Origin: Yponomeuta sedellus
Taxonomy: Eukaryota; Arthropoda; Insecta; Lepidoptera; Yponomeutidae
Direction: 5' to 3'
Assembly: GCA_934045075.1 (NCBI GenBank)
Contig: OW203734.1
Coordinates: 14,940,016 to 15,004,015, forward strand
Length of the DNA: 64,000 bases
Made by a program: the position numbers and the translations under genes. Below are positions 12,083-23,695 of this stretch, piece by piece (within the stretch, counting starts at the first letter, position 1; each line of letters begins with the position of its first letter). The notes beneath the pieces are model-generated. The model did not search any database, had not been told where the DNA came from, and saw nothing but the letters and a program-made list of their open reading frames with translations.

Positions 12083-12290
12083 GACGTCATCGGTCACGTC
12101 ACACCTCACGATACGAGCGGAGCGTCTCCGATAGTGATAAGTTTGCCTCCGCAAATATTTGCCGACGTGAGCGATAAAGGAATCAGATCGTTACACTTTA
12201 CACTTTCCCGCGATAACAATAGATAAGGGCCTCTACATTTTGAGACTCGAGAAAAGTTATAATCGTATAACTTTGCAGATAAAAATGAAG
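12083..12290. promoter_or_regulatory. possible enhancer: CRE and GATA motif cluster
   Basis: The stretch contains a palindromic CRE (TGACGTCA), a nearby GGTCACGTCA, and several WGATAR-type sites (TGATAAG, CGATAAA, CGATAAC, AGATAAG). It lies in the large intron of the ADAMTS-like gene, about 2.3 kb from the exon carrying the start codon. Motif density is the only evidence, and such motifs are short, so the call is tentative. Confidence 0.25.
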
Positions 12291-13331
12291 GTAAGAGTTA
12301 TTCTATCTTTCAGGGAAATTTACTTGAAATATCTTTTTATTAAAAAACTGTACCTATTTTACTTACTTGTACGGTCATAGGAATAATAGAGCAGGCGCGA
12401 TTAAGTACTAAAACCTAGTTTAGAACACAGGTTCAACGACCACGGGTAAATTAAGCCGGGGAGCGTTTTGTTTTATAAATCCACATCGTTGATTGGTTTC
12501 GGTTAGCTTTATGCATCATTTGTTTTTAGATCTGCAAATAGGAGTTGTTGCAGCCGAGAGGCGATTACTTCATCGTTTACACGACCGCTGCGTTGCCGTG
12601 GGGACATTCGACTGACTGAAGCCAGTTTTCTTTTTATAAACGAATTTATGACCTAGGCAATCTCTAGTCTGCGGTTGTTCTTACTCTTCACACAGTAGAG
12701 GAAACTTCGTGTCTGCAATGTTCTGAAGCGAGTGTTGTTTTTTTTTCGTAATGTTAAAGCCAGTTGTTTCGTAACAGGACAAATTCCGAGTGTTTGTTTA
12801 TTCTTAAGCGGATAGATTTATTGTATTTTTTGTGCCAGTTTCTTTTAGAGCCAAGAGGGTCAATGTGTGCAATGTGTACGTACTGAGAGAATTTTTATTT
12901 GGGAACTGTTAAAGCCAACGTCGTAAATGAAACAGACGAAACGTATAGCCGGCCGTCAGTATCACTGGACCTACGACAAAATTATGTGTCTACGACCGTA
13001 TTAGTTGGGTCCTGCCTGCTGAGATTGAAAACGAAATGGACTCTTCTAAAGCTCTCTATGGTTGAAGCGGTTGAGTTATTGGTTTATTTTACAACTAACA
13101 ATTATCAGAATATACCGTACATTAGGTAACTAACCTACTGTCTCTGTCTCATTTGCTAAACCACGTGTGATGCGATGCATAAAATCAGTATTATATGCAC
13201 CGCACGTCGAGCCACGACCCACAGAAGGGTTTTACCAGATGCTAAATTCTAAAATTAACATTCATCTGATTTTTTATAAATGTTTGGTATTGATTGATAA
13301 AATTGTAGGTATTTATTATGACAAAAGCACC

Positions 13332-14289
13332 TTAACCCGCCATTGGTGACGTCAGTTTCACTTACAACATTGGTGACGCCGGTCTCACAGACCCATGATT
13401 TGGCCAACCATTAACTAGTTATCCTACTTTTAGTTAGTTTAGGTTTAATTAATTAATTATAAACATATGTTTGGCAAGAAAACACAAAAAATAATTAAAT
13501 CATAGCTTGTTTATTACGAATTAAACAATTGTACTTAAAACACTAAAAAACACTATGGTTTGACGCATATATTTTAAAAAATTCGAAATCAGTAACAGTA
13601 TTTAACTTTTTGTACTTAAATCAGCCTTTGTCAGTCTTATGACATTGCATACTCTTAGAAATTAAACAAAAAAATATATCCTATTAACAAAAAAAAAAAG
13701 AAAAGCATTCTCAAAAATCACTCTTCTTGGGAGATCAAACAGCTTCTGCAATAAGGTACATCGCTCTCCGTTTCGCTATCCGATGATTGCTGTGGGCTTT
13801 CCTCGACAGATAAAACTTGTTGTAAAAGAGCCTCAAGACGACGCTGTTCTCTTTCGTGCGACATTCTGAAACGAATTTTTCATACTAGATCAAGGAATCT
13901 GTACCTATATTTATTATGTTTTTAAAAAATACTATCCATAAAATTATACAAAAATCACATCAATCAAATACCATTCAATAAAATAATTAAGATAAGAGTA
14001 ACAATAGTACTAAGTGTTGATGTTATTCTAAGATTTTTTTAATTTTGTTCTAAATTCCATGTAAATATTTAACTTACTTGTTTGGTGACGCCGGTCTCAC
14101 GGACCGGGTTGGCAATAGAACTCCGGAACGTGCGTTCGCCGCGAAGCCACGAGCGGCACTGACTGTTTAGGACTTAAAATGAGGCAGCTACTCGAAATCG
14201 CAACCCGAATAGACGGCGGGCGAAAAAGTTATTCGAATTTTTCAAGTCACCCGGTCTCTCAGACATATACGTCACCAATGGCGGGTTAA
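13332..14289. mobile_element. piggyBac-like deletion derivative (TTAA-flanked)
   Basis: The 958 bp element runs between two TTAA sites. Its ends are inverted: TTAACCCGCCATTGGTGACG on the left and the complement CGTCACCAATGGCGGGTTAA on the right. TTAA target duplication followed by CCC is the signature of piggyBac. Subterminal repeats containing GGTGACGCCGGTCTCAC occur at about 13370 and 14091. Internally it keeps only a 48-codon acidic reading frame (13718-13864, minus) and no catalytic domain, so it could move only with a transposase supplied elsewhere. It sits in the ADAMTS-like intron. Confidence 0.85.
13718..13864 (-). pseudogene. piggyBac transposase N-terminal remnant
   Basis: A 48-residue frame starts MSHEREQRRLEALLQQVLS and continues with an acidic, serine-rich segment (SSDSETESD), ending in a stop within the element. 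PiggyBac transposases open with a charged, Glu/Asp/Ser-rich N-terminal region, and the frame's position inside a TTAA element with piggyBac-type ends supports that origin. The DDD catalytic core and C-terminal cysteine domain are absent, so it is a remnant, though the short peptide could still be made. Confidence 0.55.
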
Positions 14290-14546
14290 TCACCCAAATC
14301 AATCCAGAATCAACTATTCATAAAACATCATATCCGACAATCATCAATTAAGTTAAGACACATCTAATTATGGCCGTGTCAAACTGAATGACGTTTACAA
14401 AAAAACTGCTTCGCAAAATAACACAAATTAGGCAGACCGGTGACCCTTCTCAAATGTCATATTTAATTTTTCGTGCTGTTATTTTTTACACATTTTAAAG
14501 TCATGTCAGTCAACCATTGCTTAATATTAAATTAAATATTACTCAC

Positions 14547-14948
14547 CATTATGTAAAATATTTCTTATGCTACTCTGGACCTCAGGTTCCACGTTCGTTC
14601 GCAATTCAACCCTCAGCATGCTGTCTGGTTGAATGTTCTCCGCGCCACACCACGCCACCAGGATTTGGAATAGCAACAGTTTAAATATGGAACACCTCAC
14701 ATCCATTTTCCTTAGCACCCGAAAGTCACTTCCACGCATTTAAAAGATAAAGCCCCGCTTTTTTTTAAAGTCCTTGAAATTTATGCTACGATATTAGCAT
14801 GGTAACACTATTACCGTCGCATCTTGCTTAAAACGTATTTGGGGTTTCCAAGCAACGCCTAAACGGTTACGATATTTTGTGTTTGTAATTGGATATTGAT
14901 AGAGGATAAAGTTGTCGTCTGCTCTGATGAATTTTCATGTTAGTGGAC
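14547..14948 (-). CDS. ADAMTS-like gene, start-codon and signal-peptide exon
   Basis: On the minus strand the exon follows an acceptor (TTTTTCTTTTTGTTTCAG, ending at 14949) and ends at a consensus donor (AATG|GTGAGT), so an untranslated exon must lie further right. Coding begins at the ATG at 14704-14706 (AAAATGG context, preferred) or 11 codons earlier at 14737-14739. The preferred start gives a signal peptide (MDVRCSIFKLLLFQILVAWC) followed by about 32 mature residues. The exon ends after one base of a codon, exactly complementing the exon at 7812-8031, so the join preserves frame across a 6,515 bp intron. Several short upstream ATGs in the leader could dampen translation. Assignment to ADAMTS rests on the next exon. 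Confidence 0.7.
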
Positions 14949-15825
14949 CTGAAACAAAAAGAAAAACTATTTTGTATAAAGTGCCACAAATACTGAAAAG
15001 AACTCTGAAAAGAAGGAAACAAAAAAGCGTCTCTTTTACTTTCTTCCGATGAAATTGTTAACTTTTAATTAGGTAGGCAGTTCTTGTTTACATGCTGTAG
15101 CAATTGGAAGAATGTTGCTTTACGAAAAAAAATACCTTTTATTTGTGTCTCAAACAGCGTACGAACAAACGAAAATATTATTTGCAACAAAAAAGAAACT
15201 GCATTTTTTTTTATTCCGAATCCAAGCACACGATCAACACCCGTTCAACCTGTGGCGAAAGTGGCACCGCACTGAGTTGCGTAATCTCCCCATCTCTAAT
15301 CTGTTCCCAAATAGACCCATCCAATTTGTTCACTTATCACTTGAGTTTTATTTCCTCCTCACCAGATAACACATCTCGTTAAACATTGAGTAATAATTAT
15401 TGTGATGAATATGACACTGACTGTTAACATATGTTGCTTAGGATAGGATGCTGTTAGAGTTAGATTGATGACGAATTTAAATGTGAAAATATGGCCGCGG
15501 AAAACTTCTAAGCGAGCTGTTGATGTCTGAAGAGATTTATTTAAACTTATTGAAAAACATTTAAAATGGATTTCTTGGGACTTTGTAATAACAGCTGTCC
15601 CGGATTGGAGCGCATCGAATAGCCGACGACATTTTTCTGTAAAAGGCGAAGCTTTCTTCTGTCGATTTGCGCCAAAACGGGAATGATTGACAGGCGGCTC
15701 GCTCGATCGCATCTCACAACTTTATACCATAAACGCTTCGTTCCCATATAAAATGAGCATAATTTATTATATACCCATATTTTCTATCAATTCTGGACTA
15801 ATGTCGTGATTTTTTTTAAATAGCC
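14949..15825. other. probable 5' intron of the ADAMTS-like gene
   Basis: Upstream, in gene sense, of the acceptor at 14949. No first exon or core promoter was identified. Frames at 15104-15382 and 15359-15712 lack domains and splice context. Confidence 0.35.
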
Positions 15826-16112
15826 AAAAACGTCCCACTGCAGGGCACAGACCTTCTCTCAGTGAGAGAGCACGGGCTTAATTACCACGCGTGCCCACCG
15901 CGGATTGGCAATTTCAAGCGCTGAGATTTTTGTACATCTCAGACACTCAGTTTTCCTCACGATGTTTTCCTTCACAGTTACCGAGTGGTACAAATGTACT
16001 TAACTTAGAAAACAAAGTCATTGGTGCTTCTCCACTCTGGGAATCGAACCTGAGTCTTCCGCTTCCGAGTCCATTGTTCAACCCACTGGACTATCGCCGC
16101 TTCTTGGTTGCG
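15826..16112 (-). mobile_element. tRNA-headed SINE, family D, copy 1
   Basis: On the plus strand it reads CCACTGCAGGGCACAGACC, then GGATTGGCAATTTCAAGCGC, TTTTCCTCACGATGTTTTCC and GGGAATCGAACC. Read on the minus strand, the B-box-like GGTTCGATTCCC comes first, so the element is in minus orientation. Copy 2 lies at 23440-23695 and decayed relatives near 10425 and 38515. This is a widespread kind of lepidopteran repeat. Confidence 0.7.
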
Positions 16113-17590
16113 ATTTATTGCTTAATAAATTAAAAGCTTCATTATTGATGCCATTATATGACACCCACGAAATCGTCAATTTTGTACATCTTATTTTTGA
16201 AGTCGGCTTAGTATAATTTCGTAAGAGACAGTTCTAGAAAAATAATGCCACGTGCTTGCTTGATAAGGCGGGCGCCCTAGTCATCACGGGCACTCGGCAA
16301 GTTCGTTTGTTTTTGTCTATGGTCCCTTTCGGGAGGCTCGCGTGGCGCCGGCGCATATCACCGTGTTTATGAGATCCTTGTAAATGCTTTTACGACGGGA
16401 ACAAAGAGACTCGGCTGGCTCTCCATTATCTCGTCTGAGATGAGTAACGAGTGTAATTTTGAATGGTTTCCCAAGGGTTACCGACTTTTGTTTTTATTGG
16501 CAGCGAGTTTAATTGCTTGTTAGCGCGGTCAAGAGACTGTAAGTGCCTCTGTTGGTGTCCTAGTTTCTTTTCAACCGTATGTACCTAGAAATTAAAATTA
16601 TTTTAATGAGAAGGCGGTTACCACGTGCCAACAGTGGCGGCAGTAAGGAAAACAGTTTTCATTTGTGTAAGTTTATTTTATTTACAGCACCTGTTCAAAT
16701 TATATTGATGAATGATTTGCATGAATACACTTTGTAGTCGAATTTAAACATCACGCTCTAAACGCGTGGCCTTTTTTGATCACTTCTGACAATGTCAATT
16801 CGCTTATTGATCTCCACAGTTTTATAGTACACTTGACAGCACATCAACCTTTACGTGCACTCTAATCAGTCTTTGCAACAAGAATCTAAACGTCCTCTCT
16901 ACATTATTAAGATTTGATTTCTATCGTACCGTGCGTGGGAAATCGACTGCTTATGAGATATTAAGGTTGAAGTTGGCACTCTTAATAGTTTTTTAGCAAT
17001 GTATTGTGGCAAATGAAACAATTTACCAGGCACTGCAGCCTCCAAGTGGGCCTTTTACCCATTTACTGTGAGTGCAGGTGCCAATGGACGGTGGATTTAA
17101 TCATATCATTGCGTAGATGCAAAGGCCAAAGTTATTGTACCGAAAATTTCTTCTTAAGGAACCTTATCAAAATGTTTACTGTCTTTGCAGAGGAACGCTG
17201 AAAGTAACGCGTTTATTGCGTGTTAACGTTATTTTTATTATTTCGTGCTAAAGTTATTTTCATTAATTAACGTATTAATTCTCAGCATATTTTTATGGAT
17301 AAAGTAGTTTGTTTTAAAAACATAGTGTGGAATCAGTATTTTAACAACCCTGTTGATATCGTACCAGGCCTAATAATGTGCATGAAATCCTGTCTGAATC
17401 CTCACGTTTGCGATAGCAATTAGTACCTGGTCTATGCAATTTGGCAGACGATCGCTCAGGATTTGGTGCGCGTAATACAGGGGTATATTACATTATTACG
17501 TTACATACAGTCGTAAAAAGATACAGTAAAGTCTCTGCAGTCGCTAACGCATATTATTATATAGTTTTATATATAACTACATCTACCACA
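16113..17590. other. unassigned non-coding stretch
   Basis: No exon or repeat end recognised. A short GC-rich patch lies near 16260-16370. Confidence 0.4.
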
Positions 17591-17735
17591 AACTGGGGGG
17601 TGGGCAGCAGCGTCCCCTGCTGAACAATTCCACCGAACTGCGATCCCCGACCCGCATGCCCAGCGTGGGGATTATGGGCATTACCCCCTATGATATAGGG
17701 CTATGTCCAGCAGTGGACTAGTATAGCCTGACGAC
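17591..17735 (+). mobile_element. LINE 3' end, third copy of the family at 291-588
   Basis: Contains GGTGGGCAGCAGCGTCCCC, then GCATGCCCAGCGTGGGG and the GGCTATGTCCAGCAGTGGAC motif followed by TATAGCCTGA. It is colinear with the minus-strand reading of 2750-3012 and strongly 5'-truncated. Confidence 0.6.
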
Positions 17736-18530
17736 ATCTACCTCGGGTAACATACTAAAGTCCTCTTGCACAATTATATAACACATCATGCGCGATAATC
17801 TTTACAACTTAGCAGGATTTCCCGGTATCGTAGCTTTATCAGATCAGTGAAGATAGCAGTGTGTGTATACACAGCCTAATCTTGGCCTGACCTGATACCT
17901 GGAGCATCATGACGTATGACCTAGACTTTAGACAGCCATGTAGGCACAACGATAGCGGAGATTTAATATACTAATACAGATGGAGGACGTTATATTTCTG
18001 AATATAATTATACTAAAAAAGTGCAAGTGACGTTGGTCAATTGATACATTTTAGCAAAGATTATGACACTAACACAATCAGGATTATAATGTAAATTTAA
18101 CTAAAGATTATTCTCGTAAATTGCTTTTATCACTTTTATCGATGGTAAATCCAGTCAAGATACTACATTTTCTGACTTTAATTATTATTTGGAAAAGAAA
18201 CCGCTTAGAAATAATGTTTATTCCTTAACACTAGTGTCTTTACATCTTTCATTCCCATTCCCCGTAATAGGTTATGTTATGATCTTTTTTTACTTTGCGA
18301 CAGAAATTATGTTTTCACATTTGTCAAAAATGTTTTAAATTTTTTATAATCGTTAAACGCAAGAAGAAGACGGAAACCAGAATGAAACCAGCTTTTATTT
18401 TCAATTTATGAAAAATAATAACAAATACATCAAGCTCTTACATTTTATTTTAAAATCATGTACTTGAATTAGTTCCAAAATACATAAAAAATCTAAATAG
18501 TATCAAACGATAAATTAACAAAAGGTGTTC

Positions 18531-18600
18531 ATTAAATTGGGGCTATGTCCAGCAGTGGACATAGCCCCAATTTAATATAGCCTTACAATTTAATACATAA
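18531..18600. repeat. perfect 21 bp palindrome in a LINE-tail motif
   Basis: Positions 18531-18551 and 18556-18576 are exact reverse complements around the 4-base loop GCAG. The arms contain the GGCTATGTCCA motif of the LINE family at 291-588, so the motif has been mirrored onto itself. TATAGCCT follows twice, at about 18577 and 18603. Confidence 0.85.
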
Positions 18601-20699
18601 TATAGCCTGAAGAAGAACAATTTCATTAAATTGAGACGAGATCCTTGGCTGGTAACGTTATAATATAATAAACTAAGTTAACCAAGCTAAAAGAAAAACA
18701 CTAGGAAACAGATTCGAGAAAAGTGAAATCACAAAATGAGAAATCTCAATATATTAGATAGCCTTTATAAATGCTTAGTCATTGATAACTAATTTTGGAT
18801 TCTAATTAAGATTAGGAACTTACTTAATCAGGTCACATTGCTACTTCTCTCTCCTGTGTAATATTTAAAACATCAATCAGTCGAAAACCGTTTTGTTTTA
18901 CCACTAATGTCTGGCCAGTAAGTGGAAATAAAAATAAAGAAAATAGGACTAGACAGCAAGATGGACTCGTGATGGCGCCACCGTGTAGTTCTCGCGACGA
19001 GTGAAGGCACTCTTGTGGCTGCAGCAAAAACATGTCTAGCTTGATACAGCCGATCGTGCTATCTTCATTTATGCTGCAAAGCGAGAAAGAGTTGGACCTA
19101 TATCGATGTATCGAGCTTAACACAAAGTTCATGTTGAAGCCATTTGCAACTAAAAATACTTCAATGAAATATCTTTTTATTTTGTGTTCTCAGAAATAAT
19201 CTGAACCGAAAATTTACGCAAAGTTATACTTTATTATGAATCCCTATTGTATCGTATTTCTGATTAAGTGGCTTGTAATAAAAAGTTAATAGCTGAAAAC
19301 TAGAGCACATGCACATTAGATCTTTACCGGCGTTCCAAGATTAGTTTTGCCCTAAACTGATTTTAGTGATACTCACACAGCAAAGTGAGCCTTTCGTGTC
19401 TTTTTTTCTTTACACTCAACGTTACGCACTTCTCGGCAAAAGGCATAGGCTACTTTTTCCCAACATAACTCGTCCATAATCTTCGCGGAGACAAATTGTT
19501 GGCGACATTAAATGCTGACTTGTATTTATGGCGGCATTTACTCCATGGGGACGCTTGTAATTTTATACCGAGTTTTTCTTGTCTGCTCTCTACATTAGTT
19601 GCTTAGTTTCTAGCTTGATACATTAAAACAGATAATGTTTTCCAAGGAATTTTACTCTCTACGAACTCTAAAGTATATCTACGCCTTTATGAGGTAATTA
19701 CTTTTTGTTATCTGTGGGTAAATTCTGCATGATTATTTGCATTATTTCAGGGAGAAATGGTTTTCGTTAGTTAATAAAATGGACATATCCTAACGTAATA
19801 CGTTAGGGCTGTAACTTCTTTTAAAACAAATTAAACACTCCTGGAAAGAGCTAACAAATACTCTTCTGTATCGCGGAGTATTGTATTGTGTGTATTGTGC
19901 TCAGACTACTCAGTACTCAGGCGTCTGTGCCCGACCGGTAGGACGGGTTACGACTTCTTATTGTATGCAAGAACCGTGAGTCTCAAAAGCTGAGGATTCT
20001 ACTTTAAATGCTAGAGATACTGTTTCAAGTCCACCTTAGTGGCAGTAGTGGTGCTACATATGAATACATAAATATAGGAAAAATCATCGATCAAACTGTA
20101 TAGCTTTGTTTTGATGTGTATTAATAAAGAAAGTTTCTCTGTAATGTTGATGGGGTTTCGATTGATAAGTCCAAGCGTGGGAAATTTAAAATAAGACTAC
20201 AGGTTATATTTCCTGTCGCTTTCAAATTGCTGCCCCAATAAATAATGTTCGTGAAATTAACTTATCACTGAAGAAATATTGTCTTTGTATAATGCTCATA
20301 TTTGTTCCCGTCACTTTAGGCCGATAACGGGTAATTTCGAATGCATGTTGTTTATAAATCTCCGAGAAGTCGGCAAATCTTTGTTTTTCTGCTGATATAT
20401 AGTGCTGTGGTTAGGAAGGACATCATAATGTGACGTCTCGAGTCGATCTCTCCTTAAGCCTCTGCTTTATCGATATAAATAATAAGATGATCTCTCCTGT
20501 AATTAATTTCCCAGCTTTCGTATTGAGAATGCTCTAAATCAATAGAAGGTATTAAAATATCACCACTGAAATTCGTAATTTCAGATACATGTTCAATTAC
20601 AGATTGTCACTTTGTTCCACAAAATTTTGTCCTTTAGGTCATTTTTGACTTGAGTAATTTTAAGCATACTCGTAATTTTCGTTAGACGTGAAACGTCTC
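18601..20699. other. unassigned stretch with one weak candidate frame
   Basis: A 99-codon minus frame at 18833-19132 has a hydrophobic run (CCLVLFSLFLFPL) that could be a signal or membrane segment, but no clear start or splice context, so it is not called. A degenerate tRNA-like head (GTTTCAAGTCCACC) lies near 20025. Otherwise nothing is recognised. Confidence 0.35.
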
Positions 20700-21211
20700 A
20701 TTTTAAAATTTCTTACTTTGAAGTCTGTCAAACGGTGACCAGGCGTCAAATTAAGACTTGAGTGACATCGTATTTATTTCATAAATATCAATAGACGTTC
20801 TTGTTTTACAGACCAAAGCAATGCGAAACATCAAGTTACTATAATAATAATTTAATTGAAAATAATAATTTAGTTTTCAAATAATTTTATATTTTAAATA
20901 GATTCTGTAATGATATTTTAATATGGCTAATTAATAACTAATTTAATAGCTAATTAATAGCTAATTAATAGCTAATTTAATAACCCATATTAAAATATCA
21001 TTTCAGAACCTATTTAAAATATAGAATTATTTGAAAACTAAATTATTATTTTCAATTAAATTATTATTATAGTAACTTGATGTTTCGCATTGCTTTGGTC
21101 TGTAAAACAAGAACGTCTATTGATATTTATGGAATAAATACGATGTCACTCAAGTCTTATTTTGACGCCTGGTCACCGTTTGACAGACTTCAAAGTAAGA
21201 AATTTCAAAAT
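20700..21211. repeat. 512 bp foldback with 227 bp arms
   Basis: Positions 20700-20926 and 20985-21211 are reverse complements with no gaps and roughly six or seven mismatches, about 97% identity. The 58 bp between them is built from repeated TAATAGCTAATTAA-like units and is itself partly self-complementary. No coding sequence is retained; a plus frame crossing the right arm is chance. Such a structure could be a foldback transposon or MITE. If transcribed, it would give a long double-stranded hairpin RNA of the type processed to endogenous siRNAs. Confidence 0.9.
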
Positions 21212-21789
21212 AAGAAGAAAGGATTTGCCCGTGGCGTGGGGTCATACGACGATGAACGTTCTGAATACCTACCCGCTATTTCCGGAAGTAGCAAGCTCAT
21301 CCCTACTGTGCGACCGATGCAGACGTAGAGTCATCTATTTTTGCGCTCGCGCCATTGTCCGTGGCTATCTTTGACAGACTTCATTTGTAACGACGGGAAA
21401 ATGAATAGCACTGTCACTCGAAGAATCTGGATGAAATCTAGAACACTTAGCTTTGAGTCCAAATTATAAACTCGGTGCTAGATAGGTACTTAGGTATGGA
21501 ACGTTTCCCAGAAATAAGTATTAAATAGTGTGCGAGACGTCAGTGTGTTATCTGAAGTTAATAGAAAATAACAGTTTTATTTCGGACTAACTGAGTCTTC
21601 GTTTTTGAGGGATTTCAAGTTTTGGAAAAAAATGTAACCCATCTCTTTCCTCAGAATGCAATCTATCTCCTTGCCAATTTTTACCTCATAATTTTGAGAG
21701 ACAAAGTAACTTACTGATAACTTCACTGATTACACAACCCAATCACTTGCCCTAATCCTAAACTAGAAGGCCCAGTCCTATGATTACAA
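21212..21789. other. unassigned non-coding stretch
   Basis: AT-rich, with no recognised exon or repeat boundary. Confidence 0.4.
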
Positions 21790-21920
21790 ACATGGAAATA
21801 CACACAGAAGAATAACTTTTCTTCCACCTCCCCTGTGCCATTAAAAAGTGAAAAATATTTTCCTAAATTCCGCCAAAAATCCGCAAAGTAACGCCTAATT
21901 CCATACAATATGTGGTAAAA
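21790..21920 (-). repeat. interspersed repeat shared with 52475-52690
   Basis: On the minus strand it reads ATTGTATGGAATTAGGCGTT then ACTTTGCGG and TTTTTGGCGGAATTTAG, followed by a CACTTTTTAATG block. The same order occurs on the plus strand at 52475-52690 with extra internal sequence. The family is unidentified. Confidence 0.5.
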
Positions 21921-23439
21921 AATGCATCTTGAACTTAGTCGGCCGTACTGTACGTTTGTTAAAGTGTAATAAAAATATAATAATATTATATATTTGTGTT
22001 TACTCTATTGAACAATATCGTTGCAAAAAAACATAATAATACTTAGGAAGCGGTGATTTGTTGGCAGATTATTTATTTTGATATAATCATCGCTTTATCA
22101 AACGCTTTGCAGGAGTGACGCATGCCACTGTGCGTGTGCGCCTTGCTCAGACGTCACAACGTGACGAGCTAGCAAACAATCGCCGAACGGCATATCTGTC
22201 GTCTACTACGAAAGTGTCTCTGCAAGGATTTTTACAATTTGGAGTTAAAACAAAATAAAAATTGTAGCACAATTTTATGCCGTTTGTTTGATGTATATCG
22301 AGAATATATCGATTGCAGTACAGGTCTTTGGCATAAATGGCGTAGTTATAAACATTTTATAATGTTTCTTTGTATCTGAGTAATTGTTTAAGGCAGACAA
22401 AACAATTGGTGTTCTTATCGCTTAGAGCGATCTTTTCTAGATATAGCTAAGTTGGACTGACTGACTCGACATCAGATGACGATGTGATGTTTGACAATGT
22501 TTGTGATAGAATAAATACACGAATTCATCTTCAATTCATTGTAACAATGATTTTGAAAGAAAGGTGACAATAATCTACTACACTCTATCTTAGGTAGCGT
22601 GGAGTATTTCTACTATACAGACATAAACTAAAAGCGAGACACCTATGTACCTACGGAAGCAGCATATGTAATGAGTCAACCAACATGTATAAGTAGAGCA
22701 TGTAGTAGATGAGACTAGCAACTCACCGTGGTTGACAACCTGCATAGAATTGAATATAGAATTTCATGTCTGTTTCTGTTGTACCGTGTTCAATAAAGAG
22801 TTTTAACTTCATCTAATCTGGAATTGATTGTTTCAGTTAGTCCTGGTCAACTGATGTGTCAGTTGCTTTCTTGAAGAAAATCAATATGAGAGTTCAAAAT
22901 AACATTTAAATATTGACTCACGTGCACTAACCTACTTCCACTTAGCAAAGTGCACTCATAAGCTCCCACTCCGTGTTGCACACTAAATTGGCAGACAGGA
23001 CATAAAATTTGTGTCAATTTGCCCCCGAACGAAGTCACATACAGTGAAGAGATTCTTGAGTTCTTAGGCCGTGTGATGTTTCTGTGTGTAAATATTCTGT
23101 GACTCAGGTCAACACAGAAGTTTCTGACACTCCTCCTGCAGAGTTGAGTGGCATTGTTTGTAAATAGTGATGGATTGATTGACGTATTTGGTAAATAACG
23201 GTGTTTCTGAGATGAAGAGTCTGGTTTTGTCTTTAATCTTTGCATCTCATAGAAAATGTTTCTGGTTTAATTAATTCCGGGTTATATATTTTGTAGTTCT
23301 TTGTCGTATTTTACGTTTACTATTAAGAAGAGACAAATACGATGATGTTGAAATCTAAGTACAAAAGTGTAGTGTAAGTAATAAAAAGTTAAAAAAAATA
23401 ATTATTTACTATATTATATACATCTTCAGGGCACAGGTT
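21921..23439. other. unassigned non-coding stretch
   Basis: The 128-codon minus frame at 22859-23245 has no recognisable domain, signal or splice context and is taken as chance. Confidence 0.4.
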
Positions 23440-23695
23440 TTTTTCTTAACGCGTCAGCATGAACTTAATCACCAGGAGTTCCCTCTGTGGATTGGCAATT
23501 TCAAGCGCTGAAACATTCTAACGCCTCAGACCCTTGTTTCCTCACGATTTTTTCCTTCAGTGTTAGCGAATGGTACCTATTACTACTAGAACTACAAATG
23601 TACTTAGATTACAAATTCGTTGGTACCTGCCGGGATTCAAATCCATGACCTTCGGAATCCGGCGCTCTACCTCCGCTCTACCACCGCTTTACTAA
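23440..23695 (-). mobile_element. tRNA-headed SINE, family D, copy 2
   Basis: The order GGATTGGCAATTTCAAGCGC, TTTCCTCACGATTTTTTCC, GGGATTCAAATCC, GGCGCTCTACC matches the copy at 15826-16112 in the same orientation. The pol III B box, read on the minus strand, is GGATTTGAATCCC. Confidence 0.7.

Noticed and set aside
12284..12315. ATGAAG followed by GTAAGAG, resembling the short first coding exon of insect cuticle genes
   Set aside because: The next acceptor (TATCTTTCAG) leaves an intron of only about 25 bp and soon reaches a stop; no signal-peptide exon follows.
18833..19132. 99-codon minus frame with a hydrophobic run
   Set aside because: It has a signal-like segment but no convincing start, donor or family resemblance, so it is left as unassigned.
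22859..23245. 128-codon minus-strand frame
   Set aside because: No domain, signal peptide, splice context or coding-like composition was seen.
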